64,000 nucleotides of DNA from Deltaproteobacteria bacterium (GCA_016183065.1 JACPFF010000019.1:62001-126000), one strand, 5' to 3'. Numbered from the stretch's first letter, positions 35,668 to 44,650 are shown. Program-made: numbers and translations. Notes: generated by a model not told the origin, from the sequence alone.

Positions 35668-36507
35668 TTAGCTCTCCGCACAGATGCGGGGACGCGTCGT
35701 CTGGTGGGCGGCATGCGCTTCTGTTGGAAAGTGACCGCTTTTGACCTCGGCCGCATAGCGTCCTGCCGCGTCGCGAATGATGGGCGCTAGCGAGGCATAA
35801 GGTTTCACGAATCGTGGGGAAAAATTCGGATTCATGCCGAGCAGGTCGTAGAGAACAAGGACTTGCCCGTCGCAATGCGGACCCGCACCGATACCAATGG
35901 TCGGGATCGTGACTCGGGCCGTAATGGCCGCCGCGGCTTCGCTGGTGATTCCCTCCAAGACGATCGCATAGGCCCCCGCGGCCTCGAGCGCCTCTCCCTC
36001 GGCGATCAGTGCGGCTTGCGTATCGGGTGTCCGTCCCTGGATTTTGTATCCCCCCATCTGAAGGACAGTCTGCGGCCGCAGTCCGATGTGCGCCATGACC
36101 GGGATGCCCGCCTGTGTCATGGCCATCACCGTCGGGACGATGGCATGCCCCCCCTCGAGCTTGACCGCCTCCGCCTTCCCTTCTTTCAACAAGCGTCCAG
36201 CATTGCGCAAGGCCTCCACCGTACTGCTTTGGTAACTCATGAACGGCATATCCGTGACGACATGCGCCGCTGGCGCAGTGCGCGTCACACATTGCGTATG
36301 ATAGAGGACATGCTCTAGCGTGACGGGTAATGTCGTGGCTTCCCCCTGAATGACCATGCCGAGCGAATCGCCAATGAGGAGGATCTCGATCCCCGCCGCA
36401 TCGAGCAGATGGGCAAACGTGGCATCATAGCAGGTGAGCATCGTGATTCTCTCACCGGACGTCTTTTTGGCCCGTAACCCGGGAATGGTGATTTTTGAGG
36501 CGCTCAT
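35668..36507 (-). CDS. panB: 3-methyl-2-oxobutanoate hydroxymethyltransferase
   Basis: First committed step of pantothenate synthesis; adds a hydroxymethyl group from methylene-THF to ketoisovalerate. 279 residues, TIM barrel. Signature stretches are MLTCYDATFAHLLDAAGIEILLIGDSLGMVIQG, DMPFMSYQ, VKLEGG, MAHIGLRPQ and TIGIGAGPHCDGQVLVLYDLLG. The start overlaps the stop of the kinase gene (ATGA), and panC follows without a gap. Confidence 0.97.
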   Translation of the reverse strand: MSASKITIPGLRAKKTSGERITMLTCYDATFAHLLDAAGIEILLIGDSLGMVIQGEATTLPVTLEHVLYHTQCVTRTAPAAHVVTDMPFMSYQSSTVEALRNAGRLLKEGKAEAVKLEGGHAIVPTVMAMTQAGIPVMAHIGLRPQTVLQMGGYKIQGRTPDTQAALIAEGEALEAAGAYAIVLEGITSEAAAAITARVTIPTIGIGAGPHCDGQVLVLYDLLGMNPNFSPRFVKPYASLAPIIRDAAGRYAAEVKSGHFPTEAHAAHQTTRPRICAES

Positions 36508-37160
36508 GAGCCGGTATCCCCGATGTAATGATAATGGGCTGTTCCCTGCCCATGCTCCAAGATGGCATTCCGCAGGTTTTCCCAGTCGGTCGGATTTTTC
36601 ACGAAATCGAGATCTGTGGCATTCACCACCAGCAAAGGGCTCGTTGTATAGGTAAAGAAAAATCGGTTGTACGCCTCTGCGAGCTGCTCCAGATATTCCT
36701 CGGAGATATTCCGCTCCGCGGGCATTTTTCGTTGTTTGGTCCGTTGTTTCATCACCTCGGTCGAGGCCTGCAGATAGACGACCAGATCCGGCTTGGGGAG
36801 TCGTGTATCGAGCAGATTAAAGACCGTATCATACAGGACCAGCTCGTCCTCACCGAGATTGAGCTGGGCAAAAATCCGGTCCTTGGCAAAGGTGTAGTCA
36901 CAAATGGTGATCGTGTGGAACAGGTCCTGTTGTTGGAGTTCGATTTGCTGCTGATAACGATTCAGGAGGAAGAAGAGTTGGGTCTTGAACGCATTTCGGC
37001 GTCGATCTTTGTAGAAATCGGCCAGAAAGGGGTTTTTTTCCACAGGCTCCAACACGGCCCGTCCGCCGAGGTCTTGGGCGAGCATGCGTACCAACGTGGT
37101 CTTCCCGACCCCGATGGCCCCGTCGACGGCGATGTAGCGATGCGGCGTGGTCAACGCCAT
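36504..37160 (-). CDS. Deoxynucleoside kinase
   Basis: A dNK-family kinase of 218 residues that phosphorylates deoxynucleosides with ATP. The P-loop is GAIGVGKTTL. LEPVEKNPFLADFYKD, RYQQQIELQQQDLFH, the DRS/DRI-like CDYTFAKDRIFA, PDLVVYLQAS and the lid MKQRTKQRKMPAERNISEEYLEQLAEAYNRFF are all present. Genes of this type are commonly found beside folK or panB in Gram-negative bacteria. It is first in a run with panB and panC. Confidence 0.92.
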   Translation of the reverse strand: MALTTPHRYIAVDGAIGVGKTTLVRMLAQDLGGRAVLEPVEKNPFLADFYKDRRRNAFKTQLFFLLNRYQQQIELQQQDLFHTITICDYTFAKDRIFAQLNLGEDELVLYDTVFNLLDTRLPKPDLVVYLQASTEVMKQRTKQRKMPAERNISEEYLEQLAEAYNRFFFTYTTSPLLVVNATDLDFVKNPTDWENLRNAILEHGQGTAHYHYIGDTGS

Positions 37161-37285
37161 AGTGCCGAAGCTATAGCAAGGGATGTCGGCCCTGTGAAGT
37201 GCGAAAATCCTGGCGATTTTCGGGTCAAGTCTTTCTGTTCTTCCATCGCTTTACCTTGGCATGCCACTGCGGTATCTCTCACCGC

Positions 37286-37879
37286 ATGATTGGGGGCGCA
37301 ACCGATCCATGGCTCTGGGAACTTGTGATACTCCCGGTGCTGATTTTTGTCGCGCGACTGGGCGACGTCACCCTGGCCACGGTGCGGATTATCTATCTCT
37401 CCAAGGGGATCAAGCGCGTCGCCTCATTGCTCGGATTTTTTGAAATGCTCATCTGGCTTCTGGCCATCGGTCAGGTGATGCAGCATCTGACGAGTGGCAT
37501 CCACTATGTGGCATATGCGGCCGGTTTTGCCTGCGGCAATTATCTCGGGATGATGATTGAGGATCGTCTGGCCGTTGGAAGGGTCATCTTTCGCATTATC
37601 ACGCGGCACTGCGCCGACGAATTGCTGACCCATTTGCGGCGCGAGGGATATGGCGTCACCGTCGTCGATGCCATGGGGGCCGCCGGGCCTGTGAAAATCC
37701 TGTTTACGGTCCTCGATCGGCAACATGTCGATAATGTGATCCTCATGATCGAACAATACAATCCGCGGGCGTTCTATTCCATTGAAGACGTCCGAACCGC
37801 GAGCGAAGGGACATTTCGTGTCCCGCTCTCCATCCGGTCCCGTTTTCCACGCCGTCTCCGCCGCCGCATGGCCAAATAG
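37286..37879 (+). CDS. DUF2179/UPF0316-family membrane protein
   Basis: A 197-residue membrane protein. Three hydrophobic helices (WELVILPVLIFVARLGDVTLATVRIIYL, VASLLGFFEMLIWLLAIGQVM, GIHYVAYAAGFACGNYLGMMI) match the DUF5698 N-terminal module. A cytoplasmic DUF2179 domain follows (LLTHLRREGYGVTVVDAMGAAGPVKILFTVLDRQHVDNVILMIEQYNPRAFYSIEDV), which in related proteins binds nucleotides. The start at 37286 was chosen because the earlier in-frame region is not family-like. The function is unknown. Confidence 0.9.
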   Translation: MIGGATDPWLWELVILPVLIFVARLGDVTLATVRIIYLSKGIKRVASLLGFFEMLIWLLAIGQVMQHLTSGIHYVAYAAGFACGNYLGMMIEDRLAVGRVIFRIITRHCADELLTHLRREGYGVTVVDAMGAAGPVKILFTVLDRQHVDNVILMIEQYNPRAFYSIEDVRTASEGTFRVPLSIRSRFPRRLRRRMAK

Positions 37880-37882
37880 CGG

Positions 37883-38701
37883 TCACGTGGTCTCTATCCC
37901 GCGCGGTACAGACCGGGCAAGCGCTGCGCATTCATGGACAGTGAGCGTTTCCGGTCGGCGTGTGGGATCGATCCCCGCAGCCAGGAGCGCAGCAGGAGGG
38001 ATGATGTTGCGAAGCATTTTCCGGCGCTTCATGAAGAGTGCCCGCACGACGGAGCGAAAATGTCCGGCATTCTCGATACGCACGGGGGGCGGCGACGGGA
38101 AGGTGAGGCGGATCGTCGAGGAGATCACGCGCGGCGCGGGCCGAAACGATCCCGGGCGGATGTCAAAGAGCGTCGTGACTGCCGCCACGGCCTGGACGCC
38201 GACGGTCAGCGCTCCATAGGCCTTTGTCCCGGGCCGCGCGGTCAGCCGCTCAGCGACCTCCCGCTGCATTGTGAGAATGGCGCGATCAATGTGCATGCGA
38301 TGTGCGATCAACCAGAAGAGAATGGGCGAGGTGATATTGTAGGGGATGTTCCCCACCACGATCACGGGCGGAGGGAGGAGATGGATGTCCCACGCAAATT
38401 GCAGGATATCGCCCGGCAGAATGGTGACGTGAGCCATGCGGGCACAGCGCGTCTGCAACGTGGCCGCAAGTTGACGGTCGGCCTCAATGGCGACCAGACG
38501 GGTCGCATGCGTCGCCAGCGGCTCGGTTAATGTGCCGGGCCCCGGACCGATCTCGAGGATCGTTGTCCCCGGCTCGATCTTCACGGCGGCGATAATTTTT
38601 TTGATCACCCCGGTATTGACGAGAAAATGCTGGCCGAGCGATTTTTTGGGTCGGCTGTGGGCGGCGTCAGTTCGGGAGGCATGCAGTGAAGACGAGGTCA
38701 T
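37883..38701 (-). CDS. rsmA: 16S rRNA (adenine(1518)-N6/adenine(1519)-N6)-dimethyltransferase
   Basis: Dimethylates two adjacent adenines in helix 45 of 16S rRNA. 272 residues. KKSLGQHFLVN is the family N-terminus, ILEIGPGPGTLTEPLA is the SAM-binding loop, and NIPYNITSPILF is the catalytic NxPY motif. The tail is shared with the KsgA family (FRSVVRALFMKRRKMLRNII). The ATG overlaps the tsaD stop (ATGA). Confidence 0.95.
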   Translation of the reverse strand: MTSSSLHASRTDAAHSRPKKSLGQHFLVNTGVIKKIIAAVKIEPGTTILEIGPGPGTLTEPLATHATRLVAIEADRQLAATLQTRCARMAHVTILPGDILQFAWDIHLLPPPVIVVGNIPYNITSPILFWLIAHRMHIDRAILTMQREVAERLTARPGTKAYGALTVGVQAVAAVTTLFDIRPGSFRPAPRVISSTIRLTFPSPPPVRIENAGHFRSVVRALFMKRRKMLRNIIPPAALLAAGIDPTRRPETLTVHECAALARSVPRGIETT

Positions 38702-39729
38702 GTGCCAGACCCGAGTTCGGCAACGGCTGTGGCGTTGAGAGCGAGGTCGTCCTTCTCTCCGCGCCACGCGCGTTGCATGCCGGCCCAGGCAATCATGACG
38801 GCGTTGTCCGTACAATAGCGCATCCGGGGAATGAAACAGCGCAGTCCTTCTTTGCGGGCCAGCGTATCGAGACGCGCCCGCAGCCCACGATTAGCAGCCA
38901 CGCCGCCGGCCACGACGATCCGGTCGCATTGCAGGTCGTGCGCGGCCACCGCCAGTCGGTCCACCAACTCTTCGATAATGCGATACTGAAAGGCCGCAGC
39001 GTAATCTTCCACGCGGATCGATGATAACCCGGATTGCGGGCGTGCCAACTGTTGCGCAAGGGCCGTTTTAAGGCCGCTAAAACTCAGGTCGTATGCTCCC
39101 ACTTCAAATGGCGATCCCTTTCTCCTCAATTTTGGTCGGGGGAAACGGAGACGCGTACGGTCGCCGGTCGCGGCGAGGCGATCGATGAGGGGACCGCCAG
39201 GATAGCCGAGTTGGAGCAATTTGGCACCCTTGTCAAAGGCCTCTCCAGCGGCATCATCGCGTGTGGCGCCCAGCAGCCGGTATTGACCAACCTGCTCCAC
39301 GAAATAGAGACTGGTGTGACCGCCGGAAACGACCAACCCGATGAACGGCGGGGTCAGGTCCGGATGTTCCAACATGGCCACGAGGAGATGCCCTTCGAGA
39401 TGATTGACGCCGATCAGCGGCCGGTTGTGTGCAAACGCGATACCTTTGGCATAGGCAAGGCCTACGAGCAGCGCGCCGATGAGCCCGGGCGCCACGGTCA
39501 CTGCGATACCGTCCAGGTCGGTCCAGGTGACCTGTGCCCCCGACATGGCCTCCGTGACCATGGTGGGGAGGACCTCCAAATGGCGCCGTGACGCGAGTTC
39601 CGGGACAATCCCGCCGAAGGCCGCGTGCAAATCGTCCTGCGAGGCGATCAGGTCTGCGCGGACCTGACGGTTTTCCAGCACGGCGACCGCGGTTTCATCG
39701 CACGATGTCTCAATGCCCAGGAGTAACAT
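38698..39729 (-). CDS. tsaD: tRNA N6-adenosine threonylcarbamoyltransferase TsaD
   Basis: Transfers threonylcarbamoyl to A37 of ANN-decoding tRNAs. 343 residues. The start LLGIETSCDETAVAVL, the metal-binding HxxxH in VNHLEGHLLVAML, VSGGHTSLY, DDAAGEAFDKGAKLL, and VAGGVAANRGLR all identify TsaD. It is the third gene of a pal-cpoB-tsaD-rsmA order on the minus strand. Confidence 0.97.
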   Translation of the reverse strand: MLLLGIETSCDETAVAVLENRQVRADLIASQDDLHAAFGGIVPELASRRHLEVLPTMVTEAMSGAQVTWTDLDGIAVTVAPGLIGALLVGLAYAKGIAFAHNRPLIGVNHLEGHLLVAMLEHPDLTPPFIGLVVSGGHTSLYFVEQVGQYRLLGATRDDAAGEAFDKGAKLLQLGYPGGPLIDRLAATGDRTRLRFPRPKLRRKGSPFEVGAYDLSFSGLKTALAQQLARPQSGLSSIRVEDYAAAFQYRIIEELVDRLAVAAHDLQCDRIVVAGGVAANRGLRARLDTLARKEGLRCFIPRMRYCTDNAVMIAWAGMQRAWRGEKDDLALNATAVAELGSGT

Positions 39730-39738
39730 GTAGGCACA

Positions 39739-40536
39739 TTACCGCGTCAATCGCTCCGCGGTTGTGGAAAAGTTCTGATCCATGGCCTGGAGCTGCGAGG
39801 TGGCGCGTCGCGCCTCTTTGGTGTCGGGTCGCTCAGCGACCACCTTTTCCAACGCCCGGCGTGCCTCATCGAGGAGACCGAGTTCGGTGAGCGCATTCGC
39901 GCGCTTCAGCATTGCGACGCCCCGTTTGTCACTCGCCGGATACTTGACGATCAAGGTGTCATACTCGGCGACCGCCTGTTGATAGTTGCCGGTCGCAAAA
40001 TGACACTCGGCGATCCAATATTGCGCGCGATCTGCAAAGCGATGGGTCGCGGCACGCTGCAAAAATTGCTGGAATTGCGAAATTGCCTCGCCATATTGGC
40101 GATCACGTACGGCATTGAGCGCCGTTTGATAGAGCCCCTCCTCGGTATCGGGTGCCGGTGCCGTGGTGGCGGGGAGCGTTGCGTCCTGCGGGACTGTCGG
40201 TTGTGTGTCCAATGCGCCGACCCGTTGCAGACGTTCTTCCACGGTGCGTAATCGCGCCTCAAATTCGTCGATATATTTGCGAAATTGTTCGAGGAGGATC
40301 TGCTGCTGCTGCGAGATGGCATCGACCGTCCCCTGGAAGCCGTTCCAATCGGCCCGAATTGCATCGACGGCAGTCATTTTTTGGGCCACCTCCACCCCTT
40401 GCTGTCGCCACGCCTCTTCAAGATTTGTCAGACGCTCCCGCAGGGCCTGCACATCCGGATCCGCTGCCGCAACGGCGGCCTGGCAGGGCATCGTCATGGC
40501 GATTGCTGAAATCATTAATAATTTCAATAACTTCAT
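39739..40536 (-). CDS. cpoB: Cell division coordinator CpoB (YbgF)
   Basis: Periplasmic partner of the Tol-Pal system, 265 residues. A signal peptide (LLMISAIAMTMPCQAAVA) is followed by a coiled coil (residues ~30-110, LRERLTNLEEAWRQQGVEVAQ). The C-terminal TPR repeats are standard: LYQTALNAVRDRQYGEAISQFQQFL, ADRAQYWIAECHFATGNYQQAVAEYDTLIVKYPASDKRGVAMLKRANALTELG. pal lies upstream on the same strand, separated by a hairpin. Confidence 0.92.
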   Translation of the reverse strand: MKLLKLLMISAIAMTMPCQAAVAAADPDVQALRERLTNLEEAWRQQGVEVAQKMTAVDAIRADWNGFQGTVDAISQQQQILLEQFRKYIDEFEARLRTVEERLQRVGALDTQPTVPQDATLPATTAPAPDTEEGLYQTALNAVRDRQYGEAISQFQQFLQRAATHRFADRAQYWIAECHFATGNYQQAVAEYDTLIVKYPASDKRGVAMLKRANALTELGLLDEARRALEKVVAERPDTKEARRATSQLQAMDQNFSTTAERLTR

Positions 40537-40563
40537 TGCCTCATCTCCTTTCGAACGCCCCAG

Positions 40564-40603
40564 AAAGAAAAACCACCGGCAGGATACTCCCCCCGGTGGT
40601 CTT
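40564..40603 (-). terminator. Rho-independent-type hairpin between pal and cpoB
   Basis: Minus strand: ACCACCGG - 13-nt loop - CCGGTGGT, followed by TTTTTCTTT. Strong stem plus T-rich tail directly after pal. It should end or attenuate the pal transcript before cpoB. Confidence 0.8.
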
Positions 40604-40627
40604 TCGCAAGCATCGTCCCTGTGGTGC

Positions 40628-41041
40628 TTAGCGGGCTACAAATTCAGCACGCCGATTCTTCCACCAGCAGCCTTCATCATGTTGCGTGCAGAGTGGACGC
40701 TCTTCCCCGTAGCTGATCGTCGAGATTTTAGCGCCACTCACGCCAAGGTGTTGCAGATAGGCCTTGGCCGACTTCGCACGTCGATCGCCGAGCGCGATGT
40801 TATATTCCGTGCTGCCACGCTCGTCGCAATGCCCTTCGACGACCACTGAGGCACTCGGATGGCTCTGCGCCCATGCGGCATTCTTCTGCATCTCATCCTG
40901 ATAGTCGGCCTTGACGTCCGATCGATCAAAATCGAAATGAATCCGATTCAGGGTTCCGCGTGCCTGCTGTTGGCAGCCCATGACAAAGCCGCCAATAGCC
41001 AACGCCGCGAGTCCCAACATTACCCGTCTTGATGACCTCAT
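40628..41041 (-). CDS. pal: Peptidoglycan-associated lipoprotein Pal
   Basis: Outer-membrane lipoprotein, 137 residues. The lipobox is GGFVMGC. The OmpA_C domain includes IHFDFDRSDVKADYQ, VVVEGHCDERGSTEYNIALGDRRAKSAKAYL and ISYGEERPLC, with the conserved Asp and Arg for binding meso-DAP of peptidoglycan. A strong ribosome site (AAAGGAGGG) precedes it. tolQRAB are not in this window, so pal-cpoB are separated from them or they lie elsewhere. Confidence 0.96.
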   Translation of the reverse strand: MRSSRRVMLGLAALAIGGFVMGCQQQARGTLNRIHFDFDRSDVKADYQDEMQKNAAWAQSHPSASVVVEGHCDERGSTEYNIALGDRRAKSAKAYLQHLGVSGAKISTISYGEERPLCTQHDEGCWWKNRRAEFVAR

Positions 41042-41190
41042 GAGCTTCCCTCCTTTGGGTTAAACAGTTGAATGTCGGTTTCACGTATTACGCTAGGAGG
41101 ACCATTCGCGAAAATGCGTCAAACACTCCCCCCCTGCAATGGGGCGCAGCGTATTGGAAATTGGGGTTGATAGTCAAGGGTTTTCATGGG

Positions 41191-41571
41191 ATGGCGCAAT
41201 CAATGTTCGTCGTGATTGTGGATGCATCGCCGCTGGCGCGCAATCTCTACCGCCTCCTGTTGCAGCAGGTTGACGCGGGGGTGCGCATTGTCGACCTCCA
41301 ATCGATGGAGCAGCTTGCCGCGTTTGACGACGAAGAGGAACAGTTTGCGCTCGCGATTATTGACGCGCAATCGCTCGAGGGATATGGGGCCAATTATCGG
41401 GCGCTCTGGACCGATGTGACGCGTTGGGCGTCGCTCCAGAAGATCATCGTGATACCGCCGGGCGCGGCTCATGGTCCTCATCCATGGGACGATCTGCCAA
41501 CGGCCAGTCTGCTGCGGCGGCCGTTTCGCGAAGAGGCATTTCTCTCGTTGGTGCAGGGGTCGTTGTCATGA
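41191..41571 (+). CDS. Receiver-like domain protein
   Basis: A 126-residue stand-alone domain with CheY-like layout: FVVIVDASPLARNLYRLLLQQ (one acidic residue in place of the usual pair), a central Asp in LAIIDAQSLEG, and LLRRPFREEAFLSLV where the usual Lys-Pro is Arg-Pro. So it is probably a variant receiver. The start is uncertain (ATG at 41203 also possible, and the frame extends upstream). It diverges from pal and lies upstream of the PilZ gene. Confidence 0.7.
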   Translation: MAQSMFVVIVDASPLARNLYRLLLQQVDAGVRIVDLQSMEQLAAFDDEEEQFALAIIDAQSLEGYGANYRALWTDVTRWASLQKIIVIPPGAAHGPHPWDDLPTASLLRRPFREEAFLSLVQGSLS

Positions 41572-41602
41572 TGGCATCCGGTGACCGTGTGGAGTACAAT
41601 AT

Positions 41603-41655
41603 AGTATTTCAACATGTAATGAGTACAAATGTGCTCATTACATGTTAGAAATACT
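41603..41655. promoter_or_regulatory. AT-rich palindrome between the receiver-like gene and the PilZ gene
   Basis: Arms AACATGTAATGAG and CTCATTACATGTT (13 bp perfect) around a 10-nt centre, with outer sequence AGTATTTC / GAAATACT also complementary apart from a single-base bulge. It stands out from the GC-rich surroundings. It may be an operator or a terminator for the upstream gene; no T-run follows. Confidence 0.6.
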
Positions 41656-41705
41656 TATGGTACCGTAAGACGCATGTACTCAGGAAAAGGCAACGCACCA
41701 TATTT

Positions 41706-42086
41706 ATGGCAAGGCCACGTAAACGTTTACCACTCCTCGATCAGGTCGCGCGCGAGGGCCATCAGCGCCTGTTTGAACGGCGACAGACGATCTTCTCCGT
41801 CTGGTTGGAGGATGAGCATGGCGATCCGCTGATGGAACTGTCGGCGGACAATCTGAGTGTCAGCGGTCTTTTTTTGCGCACGCGGATCTCCATGCGCGTC
41901 GGTGCCCGCCTCCTGCTCCGTTTTCAGGTGCCGAACCAAACCGCGCCGATTCGTGTCGTGGGCGAGGTCGTGCGTGTTGCACGTGAGGAAGACCCGGCAC
42001 AAGCGCTCGGCCTCGGCGTCCGGTTCATCGAGCTCGAGGCCGCCGTCCGTCGGGCGATTGAACAATGGATTCATGCGATCTGCTAG
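41706..42086 (+). CDS. PilZ-domain protein
   Basis: A 126-residue PilZ domain. The N-terminal RxxxR-type region (EGHQRLFERRQ) and NLSVSGLFLRT (the D/NxSxxG motif) suggest binding of cyclic di-GMP. The rest follows the six-strand barrel (GARLLLRFQVPNQTAPIRVVGEVVRVAREE ... LGLGVRFIELEAAVRRAIEQWI). It resembles the TIGR02266 group common in deltaproteobacteria. Confidence 0.88.
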   Translation: MARPRKRLPLLDQVAREGHQRLFERRQTIFSVWLEDEHGDPLMELSADNLSVSGLFLRTRISMRVGARLLLRFQVPNQTAPIRVVGEVVRVAREEDPAQALGLGVRFIELEAAVRRAIEQWIHAIC

Positions 42087-42117
42087 CAGTGTGCACGGTC
42101 CCCGAGTGCGGCATCCG

Positions 42118-43212
42118 CTATTCATGATGATACAGATGGGCGAGGCGTGTCAGATCCTCGAGATTCGTGATTTCATGGGCCTCGGCGGGCATCAGCCAGA
42201 GCGGAATGGCCTCGGCAATGTTGGCGCATAGTTGATCGCGACAGGCCAGGTCCGCACGCCGTTGGGCGGCCAGCTGCACTCCAAGCGCGACCACATGGTG
42301 TTCAATCGGCGATGTGGGCGCGGGAATTGATGCCGGAAGGGGGAAGTCCGGCGTCACACGATTGAGTATGATCCCGCCAACATGCATGCCGAGCGAGTCG
42401 GCGCTGTGGAGAAACGCGCGGGCATCCAATAATTGTTCGGTATTTGGAGTGGTCACCAGGACGATCTGCGAACGCGGATCGCGCAAGAGGAGATCGACGG
42501 CCGCGGCACGTTCCCGAAATCCGTCGAACAGGCTGACCGCACTCACGATGAGCGCGGAAATTTCACGCAACAAATCGACACCGGTGATTTTGCCGAAAAA
42601 CTTCAACAACGTGTCGCTGCTGTGTGCCAGCAACCGTGCGCCGATCTTGCCCGCAAAGGCCGCCGGCTTGACAAAGAGCTGGAGCATGCTTCCGGTGAGG
42701 GCATTGACCATCCGTTGTGGTGCGCGAAAAAAATCGAGCGCCTGATGGGTCGGTGGCGTATCGAGAATGATGAGTTCATAGGGATGGGCCGTTTCGGTCA
42801 ATTCATAGAGACGCTCCATCGCCATATATTCCTGCGAGCCCGTAATCGTGCCGGCGAGCTGTTGATAGAGGGGATTGCCAAGAATGGCCTCTGCGCTCTC
42901 CGCGGAAGGGGCGTATTGACGGACCACACGGTCAAACGTTCGTTTGACGTCGAGCATGGCGCAATCGAGCGAGCCGCCCTCCTTGGCGGCGCTGTCGGGA
43001 GGTCGTGGCCATACGGGATGGACCGCGTCGTCAAAGGCCTCGAGCCCGAGGGCATTGGCGAGTCGTCGTGCCGGATCGATGGTGAGGACAAGGACGCGCC
43101 GGCCCGCGTGGGCGGCGGCGAGTCCCAGCACGACCGCCATCGTCGTTTTCCCCACGCCACCGGTGCCGCAGGTGAGGAGGATCTGCGCGGATGTCAGCGG
43201 ATGGCCACTCAT
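42118..43212 (-). CDS. ArsA/Get3-family ATPase (second of a tandem pair)
   Basis: A 364-residue P-loop ATPase. The deviant Walker A is CGTGGVGKTTMAVVLGLAAAHAGRRVLVLTIDPARRLANALG. EYMAMERLYEL and LIILDTPPTHQALDFFRAPQRMV (switch II) match the ArsA family seen in Gram-negative delta-proteobacteria, which has no linked arsenic genes. It starts in the stop codon of the other ATPase gene (ATGA). The pair probably works as a heterodimer; the cargo is unknown. Confidence 0.9.
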   Translation of the reverse strand: MSGHPLTSAQILLTCGTGGVGKTTMAVVLGLAAAHAGRRVLVLTIDPARRLANALGLEAFDDAVHPVWPRPPDSAAKEGGSLDCAMLDVKRTFDRVVRQYAPSAESAEAILGNPLYQQLAGTITGSQEYMAMERLYELTETAHPYELIILDTPPTHQALDFFRAPQRMVNALTGSMLQLFVKPAAFAGKIGARLLAHSSDTLLKFFGKITGVDLLREISALIVSAVSLFDGFRERAAAVDLLLRDPRSQIVLVTTPNTEQLLDARAFLHSADSLGMHVGGIILNRVTPDFPLPASIPAPTSPIEHHVVALGVQLAAQRRADLACRDQLCANIAEAIPLWLMPAEAHEITNLEDLTRLAHLYHHE

Positions 43213-44108
43213 TGCCAGGCCTCCATGGCCTGCGCCATGGCACCGGCAAGCCCGGTCGACGATGGCGGCAATTCCGGCAGGAAACGGAGCTGGTCGCCAA
43301 AGGCGGCGGCGAGGGTCTGCTCTTGCTGGTGCTGTCGCGCTTCATGACGGAGCGCAAAGGTTGCCGCATCGAGATAGGGCCGCCATTCTGGATCGGTGGC
43401 GTGGGCCTGTCGGAACGTCCCCCACTCGTTGTGCACTGCCGCCGGAATAACCGGGGGACGCCGTCGATTGGCCACCACAGGGCCGAGTGCCATCTGGACG
43501 GAAGTGCGCAGGGCCTGTGCAATGTCGAGTGTCTCCCTGACCGGGAGTTCTTCGCAGAGCGTGACGATCAGGGCCCGGGTCTGTGCACGATCGTGCAGGG
43601 TGGAACGGATGGCCATTCCATGTTCATATAGGGGACCCCGCGGCACCGCATCCGTGACGACCCAGGGGGCCCGGAGAAATCCCAGGCCATGGCCGGTGGC
43701 CGGAAGATCGACCAGAATCCGGTCCCAGCGGGATGTTTGCGTCATGGACCAGATTTTGCCAAGACACATCAGGGCATTGATGCCGGGAGTTGCATCGAGA
43801 AAATAGTGGACAAACCGGTTGTCAAACAGTGTGCGATAGAGTGCGTGGGATCCGAGTCGCCCGGTGGCATATTCGGTAAATGCATCATGGGCATTGATCG
43901 ACGCGACCGTGAGGTGTGGCGCCACGGCGATTCCTTCGTACGAAAGCGGCGTCTGATGAAAATACACCCCAAAGTCTTGCGTTTCGATTTCGACGAGGAG
44001 CACCTCTTCGGCGCAGCGTGCCCGCCAAAGTGCCGCCGCCGCGGCAACGACCGTCTTCCCCACGCCCCCCTTGCCAAGGATGAAAATGAGGCGGGCATCA
44101 GGAAACAT
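43209..44108 (-). CDS. ArsA/Get3-family ATPase (first of a tandem pair)
   Basis: A 299-residue P-loop ATPase. Walker A is FILGKGGVGKTVVAAAAALW. ILVDLPATGHGLGFLRAPWVV is the switch II region, and QALRTSVQMALGPVVANRRRPP follows. Shorter than its neighbour and missing the longer C-terminal part. It starts 2 nt after the PhaR-like gene stop, so all three genes are one transcription unit. Confidence 0.88.
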   Translation of the reverse strand: MFPDARLIFILGKGGVGKTVVAAAAALWRARCAEEVLLVEIETQDFGVYFHQTPLSYEGIAVAPHLTVASINAHDAFTEYATGRLGSHALYRTLFDNRFVHYFLDATPGINALMCLGKIWSMTQTSRWDRILVDLPATGHGLGFLRAPWVVTDAVPRGPLYEHGMAIRSTLHDRAQTRALIVTLCEELPVRETLDIAQALRTSVQMALGPVVANRRRPPVIPAAVHNEWGTFRQAHATDPEWRPYLDAATFALRHEARQHQQEQTLAAAFGDQLRFLPELPPSSTGLAGAMAQAMEAWQ

Positions 44109-44110
44109 GG

Positions 44111-44650
44111 TTATTCTTTTTCGCGCGCATGGAGACGACGCTCGAGATCTTCTATGCGCTGCTGCAGCTGTCGGATGTCGGACTGTACAGTCGGGATATT
44201 CGACACGTTTTTCACGGTCGGACGCACCTTGGTGTCGACAAACTTCCTGATAATGGAGAGCAGGTCGTCGCGGGCCTCGTGCGAGATCTTTCCCTTGCGT
44301 ACCAGGCCGTCCACCGCTTCGCTGACTTCATCGCGCACGTGCTCCAGCTCGCGCACGCCCGACTCGAAGGCCTTATGCGCAAAGCCCCGGAGGGTTTCGC
44401 CACCACTGCGAATGATATTGGTGAGGGTCGCCAGCGGGAGGACATTCTTCTGCCGTTTCTCTTCCTCGAAAATAATCTGGGAGAGCGTGACGCTCGTCAG
44501 ATCTTCCTTGGTGGCATTGTCGACCACATGCACGTCTTCGCCCTGTTTGACCAATTCGGCAATATCTTCCAGAGTGACATAACAACTGTCGACGGTATCG
44601 TAGAGCTTGCGATTCTGGTACCGCTTGATGGTGCGTATCCCCTTCGTCAT
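44111..44650 (-). CDS. PHA-synthesis-regulator-type (PhaR-like) DNA-binding protein
   Basis: A 179-residue protein. The N-terminal domain matches the PHB/PHA accumulation regulator DNA-binding domain (IKRYQNRKLYDTVDSCYVTLEDIAELVKQGEDVHVVDNATKEDLTSVTLSQIIFEEEKRQ). From residue ~80 on it is a phasin-like amphipathic helical region ending in a coiled coil (VQSDIRQLQQRIEDLERRLHA). No PHA synthase is in the window, so the target may not be PHA. It leads into the two ArsA-like genes. Confidence 0.9.
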   Translation of the reverse strand: MTKGIRTIKRYQNRKLYDTVDSCYVTLEDIAELVKQGEDVHVVDNATKEDLTSVTLSQIIFEEEKRQKNVLPLATLTNIIRSGGETLRGFAHKAFESGVRELEHVRDEVSEAVDGLVRKGKISHEARDDLLSIIRKFVDTKVRPTVKNVSNIPTVQSDIRQLQQRIEDLERRLHAREKE

